A DNA stretch of 13,063 nucleotides. It comes from Candidatus Aenigmatarchaeota archaeon (GTDB lineage: Archaea; Aenigmatarchaeota; Aenigmatarchaeia; QMZP01). The notes under the pieces were generated by a model. That model made no database searches. It had not been told where the DNA came from and worked only from the letters and a program-made list of their open reading frames with translations. The translations under genes were made by a program, and so were the position numbers. Positions 6,101 through 13,063 of the stretch are shown here, one piece after another (position 1 is the first letter of the stretch; each line of letters starts with the position of its first letter). The stretch is taken from positions 1 to 13,063 of the forward strand of contig JAFCEM010000028.1 of NCBI GenBank assembly GCA_017609145.1, read 5' to 3'.

Positions 6101-6471
6101 CACAATGGCGATAGGTAGAGCCTGACTATGTATGGTCTGTATTCGTCCTTGCCAGCAACAAGGTAGCTGGCAGTCCAGACTGTCGTGCTGTTGGGCCTTA
6201 CGCCTTTGCATGTTCCCCCGTAATTGCAGATCTGTATAGTATGGTTGTAATTGTAAATGGGCACCTGTGAGTTCAGTCCCTCATAATCCATGGCAACGGT
6301 ATAGTTTCTCAGGCTGTCGCGGTGGTCAAGTGCTTCGAGAGCAAGAAAAGCGTTTTGGGCCGGGTTGTCCGGCTGGACACTTCCCGTGTATTTCGCGCTT
6401 ATTACCATAAGAAAGCTTATTACGATTACTGCAGCCAGTACAGATTCTATGATGTACCAAAAACCACGCAT
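6100..6471 (-). CDS. Short prepilin-like protein
   Basis: 123 residues. The N-terminus MRGFWYIIESVLAAVIVIS is a typical archaeal prepilin start: a very short basic leader, cleavage expected after RG, and a glutamate six residues into the mature helix followed by a hydrophobic stretch to about residue 26. The C-terminal domain has two cysteines (ICNYGGTC) and sequons. It is the first gene of a two-gene operon with the protein encoded at 5510-6100. The start codon at 6471 is 26 nt from the centre of the AT-rich element at 6493-6501, consistent with a leaderless mRNA. Confidence 0.75.
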   Translation of the reverse strand: MRGFWYIIESVLAAVIVISFLMVISAKYTGSVQPDNPAQNAFLALEALDHRDSLRNYTVAMDYEGLNSQVPIYNYNHTIQICNYGGTCKGVRPNSTTVWTASYLVAGKDEYRPYIVRLYLSPL

Positions 6472-6492
6472 GTTTATTTTTTGTTACGCCGC

Positions 6493-6501
6493 TTTAATAA
6501 A
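6493..6501. promoter_or_regulatory. Symmetric TATA element shared by two divergent genes
   Basis: TTTAATAAA is an odd palindrome centred on 6497, exactly 26 nt from the A of the minus-strand ATG (6471) and 26 nt from the A of the plus-strand ATG (6523). No other convincing TATA box lies in the 51-bp spacer. This suggests one TBP site directing leaderless transcription both ways. Confidence 0.6.
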
Positions 6502-6522
6502 ATTAGCAAACAAATACACTAT

Positions 6523-7170
6523 ATGTTTGCAGAAAGCTTGATGTCGGTTTATGAATCCCTGCTCACACACTACGGCCCTCAGGGATGGTGGCCAATAAGA
6601 GGGAAGCGCTTTTACTCAAAACCACTTACTGATAATGAGCGTTTTGAAGTGATTGTGGGTGCTGTGCTTACCCAGAACACAAACTGGAATAATGTTGAAA
6701 AGGCGCTGCAGAACCTCAGGCAGCGCGGGCTCATGTCAAGGGAGGCGCTGGGACAAGTATCCGAAAAAACGCTTGCGGAGGCAATAAAACCAGCCGGATA
6801 CTACAACCAGAAGGCAAAAAAGCTCAGGCTTGTCGCAGGATTCGACGGAGAAATCACGAGAGATAACCTCCTCGGGATATGGGGCATAGGCTTGGAAACA
6901 GCTGATTCCATACTTCTCTATGCATACGAAAAATCGTTCTTTGTCATAGATGCTTACACGAAAAGGTTGCTTTACAGGCTCGGTTTCACGGAAAAAGAGG
7001 ATACAGGCTACGATGATCTTCAGCGCATGTTCCACAGAAACCTGCCAGGGGATATCAATATCTACAAGGAGTTCCATGCTCTGATAGTCAGGCACTGCAA
7101 GGATTTCTGCAGGAAGAAGCCGCTTTGTAGAGGATGCATCCTTGCCGAAAAGTGCGCTTTCAGAACCTGA
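6523..7170 (+). CDS. Endonuclease III-related HhH-GPD DNA glycosylase
   Basis: 215 residues. The frame is open further upstream, but the ATG at 6523 is chosen because the TATA element is centred 26 nt before it and because family members begin with a helix like VYESLLTHYGPQGWWP. Base excision repair enzyme of the HhH-GPD superfamily, closest by eye to the endonuclease III-related group (COG2231) that includes the 3-methyladenine glycosylase MagIII. Motifs: AVLTQNTNWNNVEKAL (about 47-62), the helix-hairpin-helix GIWGIGLETAD (about 118-128), and the catalytic Asp in VIDAYTKRL (Asp143). The lysine of bifunctional endonuclease III is replaced by Glu125, so a monofunctional glycosylase without lyase activity is expected. 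Four cysteines (C196-X5-C202-X2-C205-X5-C211) probably bind a 4Fe-4S cluster. It overlaps the convergent pelota gene by 11 bp. Confidence 0.85.
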   Translation: MFAESLMSVYESLLTHYGPQGWWPIRGKRFYSKPLTDNERFEVIVGAVLTQNTNWNNVEKALQNLRQRGLMSREALGQVSEKTLAEAIKPAGYYNQKAKKLRLVAGFDGEITRDNLLGIWGIGLETADSILLYAYEKSFFVIDAYTKRLLYRLGFTEKEDTGYDDLQRMFHRNLPGDINIYKEFHALIVRHCKDFCRKKPLCRGCILAEKCAFRT

Positions 7171-8170
7171 AGCGCAGCAATGCAGCAATGCCGCCAAGAT
7201 GCAGGAACCCTTCGCCGCTCTCATGATCATCCGAGATGATTACCACCTCGCCGCCCATTCTTTCCACCCTGTTCATCAGCTTCTCGAACTCGCCCACCTT
7301 TTCCTCTGAAACAAGAAGCGTCTCAACAGCACCCATCTCCACGGCCTTTTCGGTTTCTTTGAGACCGTATGCTGCCGCACCGTCCGTCTTTATCTTACTG
7401 AAGAGCTCTTCAACATAGTGCGTTTCCCTTGCTATTCTTGAACTGGTGATAATTTTGTCTGCGCATGTCTTCAGCACCTCGTTCAGCCCGGATTTGCCTA
7501 CGGATGATACATAATGAAGGTGCATCTTTTTCGCAAGCTCCGGTTCCCTTGCCTTTGTGTAATCAAACAGGTTTTCCCTTTCAAACCCCGGGCCGGCAAT
7601 TATTATGTCTCTGGACCAGCCCCTCTTCCTGATGAAGCCCAGGACTTCTCCGTAGTATTCATCCCGCTTCTCATCCTCAGCGAATTTTTTCGCCTTCACC
7701 GTGCCCAGCATCTCTGTACCGGATTCCCGCAATTCCGCAAAATTCGCCTGTTCCCTGTCAATCAGACATATGAATATCATACCATCCTTAGTCTTCGCTT
7801 CTGTCAGCCTCTTCAGCTGGTAACGCTTCCAGTGCTCCTTTTTGACTGTCAGCTCGCTGCCCGGCTTTATCCCTATGGTATGGTAGGAGCTCAGCTGCAC
7901 GTCATCCGGCCCGGCCTTTATAGGACCCGTAATTCTGAGGTTTCCCATATCCTTGTGTAACTCGGCCTTTTCCATTGCCAGTGTGAGAATCATCGGCTTC
8001 CTTTCGCCTTCCTCGATTTCCTGCCCTTTCTTTATGCTGGTTTTCCTCTTTGTCTTCGCTGTGACAAGGTCGCCGGGCTCCAGTATCTTCTGAAGGTGCC
8101 ACAGATCATCAAGCGTATGTATTTTCAGGCTGATTTTTCCTTCCTTCAGGTTCTTCTTAATTATCTGCAT
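7160..8170 (-). CDS. pelA: Pelota, mRNA surveillance and ribosome rescue factor
   Basis: 336 residues, full length for archaeal Pelota (Dom34). It recognises stalled ribosomes with an empty A site and, with ABCE1, splits the subunits. The N-terminal Sm-like domain (about 1-125) contains LKIHTLDDLWHLQKILEPGD and TKRKTSIKK. The central eRF1-like domain (about 130-255) contains FICLIDREQANFAEL and IIIAGPGFERENLFDY. The C-terminal eRF1_3-like domain (about 258-336) contains DGAAAYGLKETEKAVEMGAV and TLLVSEE. There is no GGQ motif, as expected for Pelota rather than aRF1. The start at 8170 is 25 nt from the centre of the shared TATA element, so the mRNA is probably leaderless. It converges with the glycosylase gene. 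Confidence 0.95.
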   Translation of the reverse strand: MQIIKKNLKEGKISLKIHTLDDLWHLQKILEPGDLVTAKTKRKTSIKKGQEIEEGERKPMILTLAMEKAELHKDMGNLRITGPIKAGPDDVQLSSYHTIGIKPGSELTVKKEHWKRYQLKRLTEAKTKDGMIFICLIDREQANFAELRESGTEMLGTVKAKKFAEDEKRDEYYGEVLGFIRKRGWSRDIIIAGPGFERENLFDYTKAREPELAKKMHLHYVSSVGKSGLNEVLKTCADKIITSSRIARETHYVEELFSKIKTDGAAAYGLKETEKAVEMGAVETLLVSEEKVGEFEKLMNRVERMGGEVVIISDDHESGEGFLHLGGIAALLRFRF

Positions 8171-8189
8171 AAAAACCGACCATTATGTG

Positions 8190-8199
8190 CTTTTATTAG
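8190..8199. promoter_or_regulatory. TATA element shared by pelota and a surface protein gene
   Basis: CTTTTATTAG on the plus strand (CTAATAAAAG on the minus strand) lies at the middle of a 51-bp spacer, about 25 nt from the pelota ATG (8170) and 27 nt from the opposite ATG (8222). On the minus strand it is preceded by a purine-rich GAAGAAA that would suit a BRE for pelota. The spacer length equals that of the 6471/6523 pair. Confidence 0.6.
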
Positions 8200-8221
8200 T
8201 TTCTTCGCCTAAAATACTATT

Positions 8222-9346
8222 ATGGCTATGCTGAAGGGCGTTGAAGAGTTTGTATATGTGCTGGCTGCTGCGATTATAGTACTCCTTGTTCTGGGACTTA
8301 TCTTCGCATGGGTGCCTATTCCCTCTGCTGAAAGCATAAAGATAGCCGAGTTTTCGGGTATAGGCACCATTGGATACATTCCGAGCGAACCATCCAGGAC
8401 AGAGGCCCTGGGTTCGTTTGTGGTGGGCCAGACCCAGACCGAAACACTTAAGAGCGTGCCGCAGGTCTACGTGAGCGCCGGGCTCTTCGGAAGCGGTTAC
8501 GAGAGCTATGACATAGAAATCCCGGACTACATGCTTGATGCTGCTGAAAACGTGAAGATAGGATTCAAAGTCTACAACACCAACCAGTACGGTAACCTCG
8601 TCATAAGGTGGAATGGGCTCGAAGTATTCAATGAAAAGGCAGGTCTCACTGACTACAGTGTTACCATCAGTTCTGATTACCTTGAGGAGGACAATACGCT
8701 TGAGATATTCTGCACGGGTCCGGGGTTTGCCTTCTGGGCTTCCACGGTCTATCTGCTTCATGATTTTGAGGCCGAACTGGAATACGGGCCTGCGACCATG
8801 ATACCCTTCCAGCTCACGCAGGCGGAGCTTGGCTCGCTCAACAGGATAGGGCTTTCGTTCATAGGCACGGCAGACTGCCTGCTGAGCATAGATGTGAACG
8901 GGAACGGGATTTATACATCCAAGCCATCCGGCGTCGAGGAGGCCGAATTCAGCACTTCGACTGTTCCGCTGAACACGGGCAACAATATAATAAGCTTCAG
9001 CACAGTCACGGGAACCGCAAACCTGCAGAACGTCATGCTGGATATATACCTGGCAACGAACCTCGTCACAAGGACTAGGGACTTCAACCTGACGGATATA
9101 CAGTACATGTACCTTCAGCAGGATACCATGCAGGGCAAGATTGAATACAGTATAGACGAGGTAGGCGCGCAGGGAAGCCTTGAAGTCAGGCTCAATGGCC
9201 ATGTTCTTAATACCCCGATTCCGGAAGAGGGCGAAAACATGGTTTATTTCGATTCCAGCGAAGCCCAGGAAGGGGATAACACACTGTCCTTCACGGGCAC
9301 GGGGCAGTTCGAGATAGGCGATGTCACTGTGTGGCTCGAGGTATGA
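8222..9346 (+). CDS. Membrane-anchored prepilin-like surface protein with beta-rich repeats
   Basis: 374 residues, no named family recognised. The N-terminus (MAMLKGVEEFVYVLAAAII) resembles a class III-type prepilin signal: LKG, then a short acidic segment and a hydrophobic helix to about residue 30. It could equally be an uncleaved N-terminal anchor. The remainder looks extracellular and beta-rich, with about three related modules (near 70-175, 190-285 and 290-374). Each contains a phrase like V(R/N)(W/L)NG..V and ends near an (E/G)DN(T)L.. or NNIISF motif (EEDNTLEIF, TGNNIISF, EGDNTLSF), resembling carbohydrate-binding or jelly-roll-like folds. Only two cysteines are present. The ATG at 8222 is preferred over the one at 8228 because of TATA spacing. 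A T5 run at 9363-9367 may end the transcript. Confidence 0.75.
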   Translation: MAMLKGVEEFVYVLAAAIIVLLVLGLIFAWVPIPSAESIKIAEFSGIGTIGYIPSEPSRTEALGSFVVGQTQTETLKSVPQVYVSAGLFGSGYESYDIEIPDYMLDAAENVKIGFKVYNTNQYGNLVIRWNGLEVFNEKAGLTDYSVTISSDYLEEDNTLEIFCTGPGFAFWASTVYLLHDFEAELEYGPATMIPFQLTQAELGSLNRIGLSFIGTADCLLSIDVNGNGIYTSKPSGVEEAEFSTSTVPLNTGNNIISFSTVTGTANLQNVMLDIYLATNLVTRTRDFNLTDIQYMYLQQDTMQGKIEYSIDEVGAQGSLEVRLNGHVLNTPIPEEGENMVYFDSSEAQEGDNTLSFTGTGQFEIGDVTVWLEV

Positions 9347-9372
9347 GTCCGCCCAAACAGCGTTTTTAACTA

Positions 9373-9406
9373 ATTTATAGAATCACGCCAAATTATTCTT
9401 TAGGTG
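9373..9406 (+). promoter_or_regulatory. Promoter and ribosome binding site of the coiled-coil membrane protein
   Basis: A TATA-like element (ATTTATAG, 9373-9380) predicts transcription from about 9402. AGGTG at 9402-9406 matches the archaeal Shine-Dalgarno core and lies 6 nt before a TTG at 9413. This supports a start at 9413 rather than the GTG at 9462, although gggggtgat just before the latter also resembles a ribosome binding site. Confidence 0.5.
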
Positions 9407-9412
9407 GGGATT

Positions 9413-11987
9413 TTGGCCGATGAAAAAAAGAATAACAAGAGAATAATTATACCGCCCGGGGGTGATTTTAAAAGAAAAAAAAAAAAAACGAAGAGAGAAA
9501 ACAAAAACGACAAAAGAAGAAGAGGAAAAGCTCAGCATAAAAAAATACAGAAAAAAAATTAAAGAACTCAAGGAAAAATACAATAAAGAAAAAGAGGAAA
9601 TAAAGAAAAAAAAAGAAGAACTAAAACAAGAATTGAATGATAAAATCCAGAACGGTGAGAATAAAAAACAAGCCAAAAAAGAGTATAAAGAAGAGCTTAA
9701 AAAACTCAGAAAGGAGCTTAAAGAAACAAAAAAAAGATACAGCGAGTTAAAATGGACTCAAAGAGGGAAGATAGCAAAACCGTTTCTCGAATGGGCGCAC
9801 GAAGGCTACGGTAAGCATGCCCTGAAGATATCACCGGCAATTGCGTTGTTCATAGCAGGCCTTGTTGTGTCGGGGATATCAACGTGGTTCTTTTGGGGGT
9901 TCCTTGCTGCAAGCCTTTTTGTGCTGGTGCCTCCTGCAAGGGGGGTTGAATCGAAACACGAAGGACCACTCGGATGGAGTGTTATTTGGCCAACGAGTGA
10001 CAACTACGGCGGGAAACATGTCACTTTCGGATTCTTCAAGACCGTGTTCAAGGTCAGCGCCTTCGTCTGCTTCGCATTTGGTTTCCAGAGCATAGGGCCG
10101 AATTTCAACACACTCTTCCTTATAACAGCAGTTATAGGATATTTTTCGCTGAAGGGAGAGTATGATCCCGAAATACCATCCGAATTCCTGGAAGGGTTGT
10201 TCAGGCTTGGCGCAGGTGTTTTGCTTTCTGTTTATGTTTTTACCAACGTATTCCAGTCTTGGACACTGGGCATGCTGGCGCTGGCTTTCTTTGCTGTCCC
10301 GCCCGTACCGAAAAAAGGCGTTGGCAACATATCAGAGGTCCTTTCAAGGGGGCTGTCAGGTCAGACAATGTATTACGAGATGTTTGACAAGGCCGTTTTT
10401 TCGTTGCTTATGATTGTTTCCCTCATAGGGGCGCTCGGTTTTTTTGGCAATACACTGGGCGTAACAGGGTGGGGGCTGACGCCTACATTGAAGGTCACAT
10501 TCATATATTTCTGGGTCGTCTGCGGCATAGGCGGGTTCTTTTCACCCGCAGGACAGAGACCTGTCACGGGTACGCTGATGCTTAGTGTAGCCACTGTCAT
10601 ATATGGCGTAGGTCCTGGCTCTCAGATTATAGGGAGCGGACTGTTCGGTGACTGGTGGCCGAGTGTCCATAACTTCTTCATGGGTGTCTTCGGGCCCATA
10701 TCCGATGCATTCGGCCAGGTTGGAAACACGTTCGGAAGCGCGTGGTTTATGCTTACCAACCCCGTAGGCTATGCAACACAGTTGATGAACGGAAGCTATA
10801 CCACCAACCCGACCGGCCTGACTGGTGCCTACGGCCTTGAGATAACCAACCTGGGCATAACAGACCTCTATGTGACGCAGCCTTACATAATAACAGTAAT
10901 TCTTGAGAACCAGGGCAGCCAAAAGGCAGAGAACATACGGCTGAAGCTATGTTCCGGCATGGCAGGCCTGTCGACCCTGAAGATATATGATGATGAACGC
11001 GTGCCAATTGGAAAATCCCAGCTCAGCCTGGGTATAAATTCCGTGAATGGCAAATTAATCGATAATTCCATTTACGAGTTCTGCGACTATGACCCGGAAG
11101 AGTTTGACCCCTACGATATCAAGTCACCGACAGAAAACGGTTGCATTGAACTGAAAAGCAACGCCGAACTTCCTGCGGAAAACAAGCTCCTTGCACAGCA
11201 GGGCACAATCCAGAGAACATTCTCCAGCACCACAGGCATAAGTTGCAAGACAGTCGTGGAAAAGAACCTTATACAAAGATACATACCGATAATCGCAGAA
11301 GTTACCTACGACTACAAGGTCTATTCCACCCTGGAAATGGAGTTCATTACGCCCGAAGAATGGGCATCGAAAGCCGGAGAGCTGACCAGCCAGATGAAAA
11401 AATCAGAGATGACGACCTCGCCTGCCAAGCTTTCCATTGGCACTGTAAACCAGCCGATTATGTCAGAGCAGACGCCGTTCTACATAGGCCTTAAGATGCA
11501 GAGCGCCGAGGGTGAGGACAGCAGGATAAACTGGGCTAATATAGAGCTCAGGTACCCGGTAGAGTTCGGGAAGCCGCTCAGCTGCACGGGCACGTGCGAC
11601 AGTGCTTACGGGGGCCAGTTCTGCCTGAAACCAAAAAAGGAGGGTGATACTTATGTCCTTAAACTGAAAGCCGAGCGCAAAGAAGAGGACGATGTACCCA
11701 ACCCAATAACAACGGACACGTTCCTGTTTTACTGCAATTTCAAACCGCTTTCCGGGGACACGATAACGGGCCCTACGAAGACCTACATAGTGACCACAGA
11801 ATCCAATTATAGTTTCAGCAGATGGAAGACCGTTAATACCAAGATAAACTTCGGCGGGGTAAAGTGCTGCGAAAAAAACAGCGACTGTGGTGAGGGCATG
11901 CTTTGCGGTGACAACAACATATGCGGCGGAGGCGGGGCAACAGCCGCCGCAGGCTCTGTCGAAGTGACCACCGTAAGGAGAGAGTAG
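9413..11987 (+). CDS. Coiled-coil, multi-span membrane protein with cysteine-containing ectodomain
   Basis: The main frame is open from a GTG at 9462 to a TAG at 11985 (841 codons). The probable true start is a TTG at 9413 with a good ribosome binding site. Its first residues (ADEKKNNKRIIIPPGG) look like a real N-terminus, but they lie in a different frame and join only if the A14 tract at 9475-9488 shifts by one base. Residues 5-98 (numbered from 9462) are extremely Lys/Glu-rich and should form a coiled coil. Residues about 122-386 contain eight or nine hydrophobic helices. From about 455 a beta-rich region with a CARDB-like module (LYVTQPYIITVILENQGS) and paired cysteines looks extracellular. 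Near the end KCCEKNSDCGEGMLCGDNNIC is a compact disulfide-rich module. No named family is recognised. After the TAG the same frame continues into a glucosaminidase domain, suggesting a cell-envelope machine. Confidence 0.75.
9475..9488 (+). other. A14 homopolymer at a frame change
   Basis: Fourteen consecutive A residues lie where the frame starting at 9413 must join the main frame of the membrane protein. One A fewer (or two more) would make a single continuous ORF. Such long A-runs are known sites of RNA polymerase slippage in AT-rich genomes, and also of sequencing error. Confidence 0.6.
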
Positions 11988-12017
11988 ATTGAAAACATAC
12001 TTTCGAAGCACACGAAA

Positions 12018-12515
12018 ATGTCAGAACTTTCGTCATATTTCTTTAGCCAGGGCACTACAAATAAGATAGATCCTGCATTTGCCGTTGCTGTGGCTGCGCA
12101 TGAATCCAACTGGGGCACAAGCAGTATTGCAAATGATTGTAGAAATCTTTTCGGAATCAAAAAAACGAACAATTTATGTGATGCTCACCCGACATTTGAA
12201 AAATATGGCAGCTTTGAGGACTCGATTGACGCATTCTACAAGCTTATCAAAGGAAGCACTTATGTTGGAGCTGGTTGTGACACCCCTGAGGAGATAGGCT
12301 CAAAGTACTGTCCTGCAGGTGAAGATTTGTGTTCCAGCTGGGTCCCGGGCGTTGTCACAATAAGGGACCAGATACAAAAAATAAAGGTCTGCACAGACGC
12401 TAATGACAAAGAAACGTGCGAAGAATTCAGCAATAACAACAAAGCCCTCGGCGGCGCAGGCTGTGAATGGACAATTCAACAAAATCAAGACACTGTTTGC
12501 ATGCGCACACCATAA
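12018..12515 (+). CDS. Endo-beta-N-acetylglucosaminidase domain protein (GH73-like)
   Basis: 165 residues from the ATG at 12018. Recognised as the glucosaminidase family (GH73, flagellar FlgJ/autolysin type), which cuts glycan strands of peptidoglycan. Motifs: PAFAVAVAAHESNWGTSSIA with the presumed catalytic Glu in HESNWG (Glu29), then NLFGIKK, and HPTFEKYGSFEDSIDAFYKL corresponding to the (Y/F)xxY.S..eSi.dy segment. The C-terminal part has seven or more cysteines and a CEW...C motif typical of exported archaeal proteins. There is no signal peptide. The frame is open upstream to the TAG at 11985-11987, and residues encoded there (ENILSKHTK) look like the normal start of the domain. A GGAG at 11977-11980 lies 7 nt before an ATT at 11988, so an ATT start or readthrough of the TAG is as likely as the ATG. 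Confidence 0.8.
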   Translation: MSELSSYFFSQGTTNKIDPAFAVAVAAHESNWGTSSIANDCRNLFGIKKTNNLCDAHPTFEKYGSFEDSIDAFYKLIKGSTYVGAGCDTPEEIGSKYCPAGEDLCSSWVPGVVTIRDQIQKIKVCTDANDKETCEEFSNNNKALGGAGCEWTIQQNQDTVCMRTP

Positions 12516-12528
12516 AAGATGCCATATA

Positions 12529-12548
12529 TTTTGTTGTTATTTCTTTTT
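12529..12548 (+). terminator. T-rich terminator-like stretch
   Basis: Soon after the glucosaminidase stop, the plus strand is T-rich (runs of T4 and T5, ending TTTCTTTTT). This is consistent with an archaeal oligo-T terminator. A short GGCT...AGCC hairpin follows near 12568-12581. The remaining intergenic sequence to 12599 shows no gene. Confidence 0.4.
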
Positions 12549-12599
12549 ACCAAAGAATTTTGTATTGGCTGTTTTTAGCCTTCATTGTATATTGACCCC

Positions 12600-13063
12600 T
12601 CAGACCCCTGCAACCAGCCTTATCACATCCCTGAGCCCGGGCGCGAGGCCAAGTATAAGCACAGTTATCTTCAGGAAGTTCCTGAAGTTTCCGGGCTCCG
12701 AGTATCTGTCTATGAGGTAGAGCACGGGTATGACAACAGCAAGCTTGAGCACGAACATCGCTGCCGGGCCCATGAACGGTATGAACAGTCGCGGGACAAC
12801 GTGCTGCTCAAGGTAGCCGAAGAAACTGAGCGCAACGAAGGTGGCGCTGGCATCGAAAAGATGGGCGCTGAGTATGCCCGAATTAACCGGGCTGAACAGG
12901 GACTTCAGCCTCGCCGAATGGAGCCTGGCCGAAAGCCTCGGGAGTATGTGCGGGGCGTAGAATACGAGGGCCCAGGCGCCGGTGATGAACAGCACGAGGA
13001 AGAGGGGATAAACAGAGGCAAACGGCATGAAGAACATGTTGATGGCGCAAAGCACAACACCCA
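12600..13063 (-). CDS. DUF63 family membrane protein, C-terminal part (5' partial)
   Basis: The minus-strand frame is open through the right edge, so the start lies outside the window. The visible 154 residues contain at least four hydrophobic helices. The segments LFDASATFVALSFFGYLEQH, GPAAMFVLKLAVVIPVLYL and ITVILGLAP-like ending (KITVLILGLAPGLRDVIRL) are characteristic of DUF63 (PF01889), an archaeal integral membrane family of unknown function. The internal GTG and ATG codons near the edge are not needed as starts. It converges with the glucosaminidase gene, with 84 bp between the stops. Confidence 0.85.
   Translation of the reverse strand, partial: GVVLCAINMFFMPFASVYPLFLVLFITGAWALVFYAPHILPRLSARLHSARLKSLFSPVNSGILSAHLFDASATFVALSFFGYLEQHVVPRLFIPFMGPAAMFVLKLAVVIPVLYLIDRYSEPGNFRNFLKITVLILGLAPGLRDVIRLVAGV

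Noticed and set aside
6101..6211. N-terminal extension of the downstream prepilin-like protein to 6211
   Set aside because: The extra residues are Gln/Cys-rich nonsense overlapping the upstream gene. The TGATG junction at 6102-6098 and the signal peptide give the start.
6322..6522. N-terminal extension of the glycosylase to 6322
   Set aside because: It would overlap the prepilin gene on the opposite strand, has no family similarity, and the TATA element points to the ATG at 6523.
8183..9202. Long minus-strand ORF opposite the 374-residue surface protein
   Set aside because: Its translation has no recognisable domain and low-complexity features of an antisense frame, while the plus-strand protein has a clear signal/anchor and modular pattern.
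11985..11987. Pyrrolysine as the default explanation for the in-frame TAG
   Set aside because: TAG ends at least two other genes in the window, one with a tandem TAG TAG, and nothing here points to a pyrrolysine system. It stays only as one of several possibilities.

Overview
The window looks like a piece of an archaeal chromosome, probably from a small-genome archaeon of the DPANN type. This lineage call is an inference. The archaeal evidence is a full-length Pelota (translation rescue), a UPF0200-type P-loop kinase, a DUF63 membrane protein, an endonuclease III-related glycosylase, prepilin-like proteins with class III-type signal peptides, an intron-containing tRNA without encoded CCA, and TATA boxes about 26 nt upstream of apparently leaderless start codons. 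Surface proteins with repeated VGIGT motifs and small cysteine-rich modules are common in DPANN assemblies.

Layout. 1-3664 (+): a tail-fibre-like surface protein that enters from outside the window and is broken by a frameshift near 361-365, followed by a membrane-anchored protein with CARDB/NEW3-like domains and then a hairpin terminator. 3735-4240 (-): a decayed two-gene operon, a nucleotidyltransferase C-terminus plus a small WSRQQN-type protein. 4254-4494 (-): a tRNA gene whose anticodon loop can only be rebuilt by removing two introns, with a second partial copy of its 5' end upstream, next to the promoter. 4533-5096 (-): the UPF0200 kinase. 5124-5513 (+): a small membrane protein. 5510-6471 (-): two translationally coupled prepilin-like proteins. 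6523-7170 (+): the HhH-GPD glycosylase. 7160-8170 (-): Pelota. 8222-9346 (+): a third membrane-anchored prepilin-like protein. 9413-12515 (+): a large coiled-coil multi-span membrane protein followed, in the same frame after a single TAG, by a GH73 glucosaminidase domain. 12600-13063 (-): the C-terminal part of a DUF63 protein.

How the genes fit together. Most of the window encodes the cell surface: fibre-like and CARDB-like proteins, three prepilin-like proteins and a possible cell-wall-cutting membrane protein. Housekeeping genes for nucleotide metabolism, base excision repair and ribosome rescue sit between them. Genes are tightly packed, with convergent pairs overlapping by 4 and 11 bp.

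Two divergent pairs (6471/6523 and 8170/8222) share the same architecture: a 51-bp spacer with one AT-rich element near its centre, about 26 bp from both start codons. The strongest candidates for something new are the TAG-separated glucosaminidase, the A14 tract at the start of the same gene, the two-intron tRNA with its duplicated 5' end, and the symmetric shared promoters. Some of the frameshifts lie in homopolymers and may be assembly errors.
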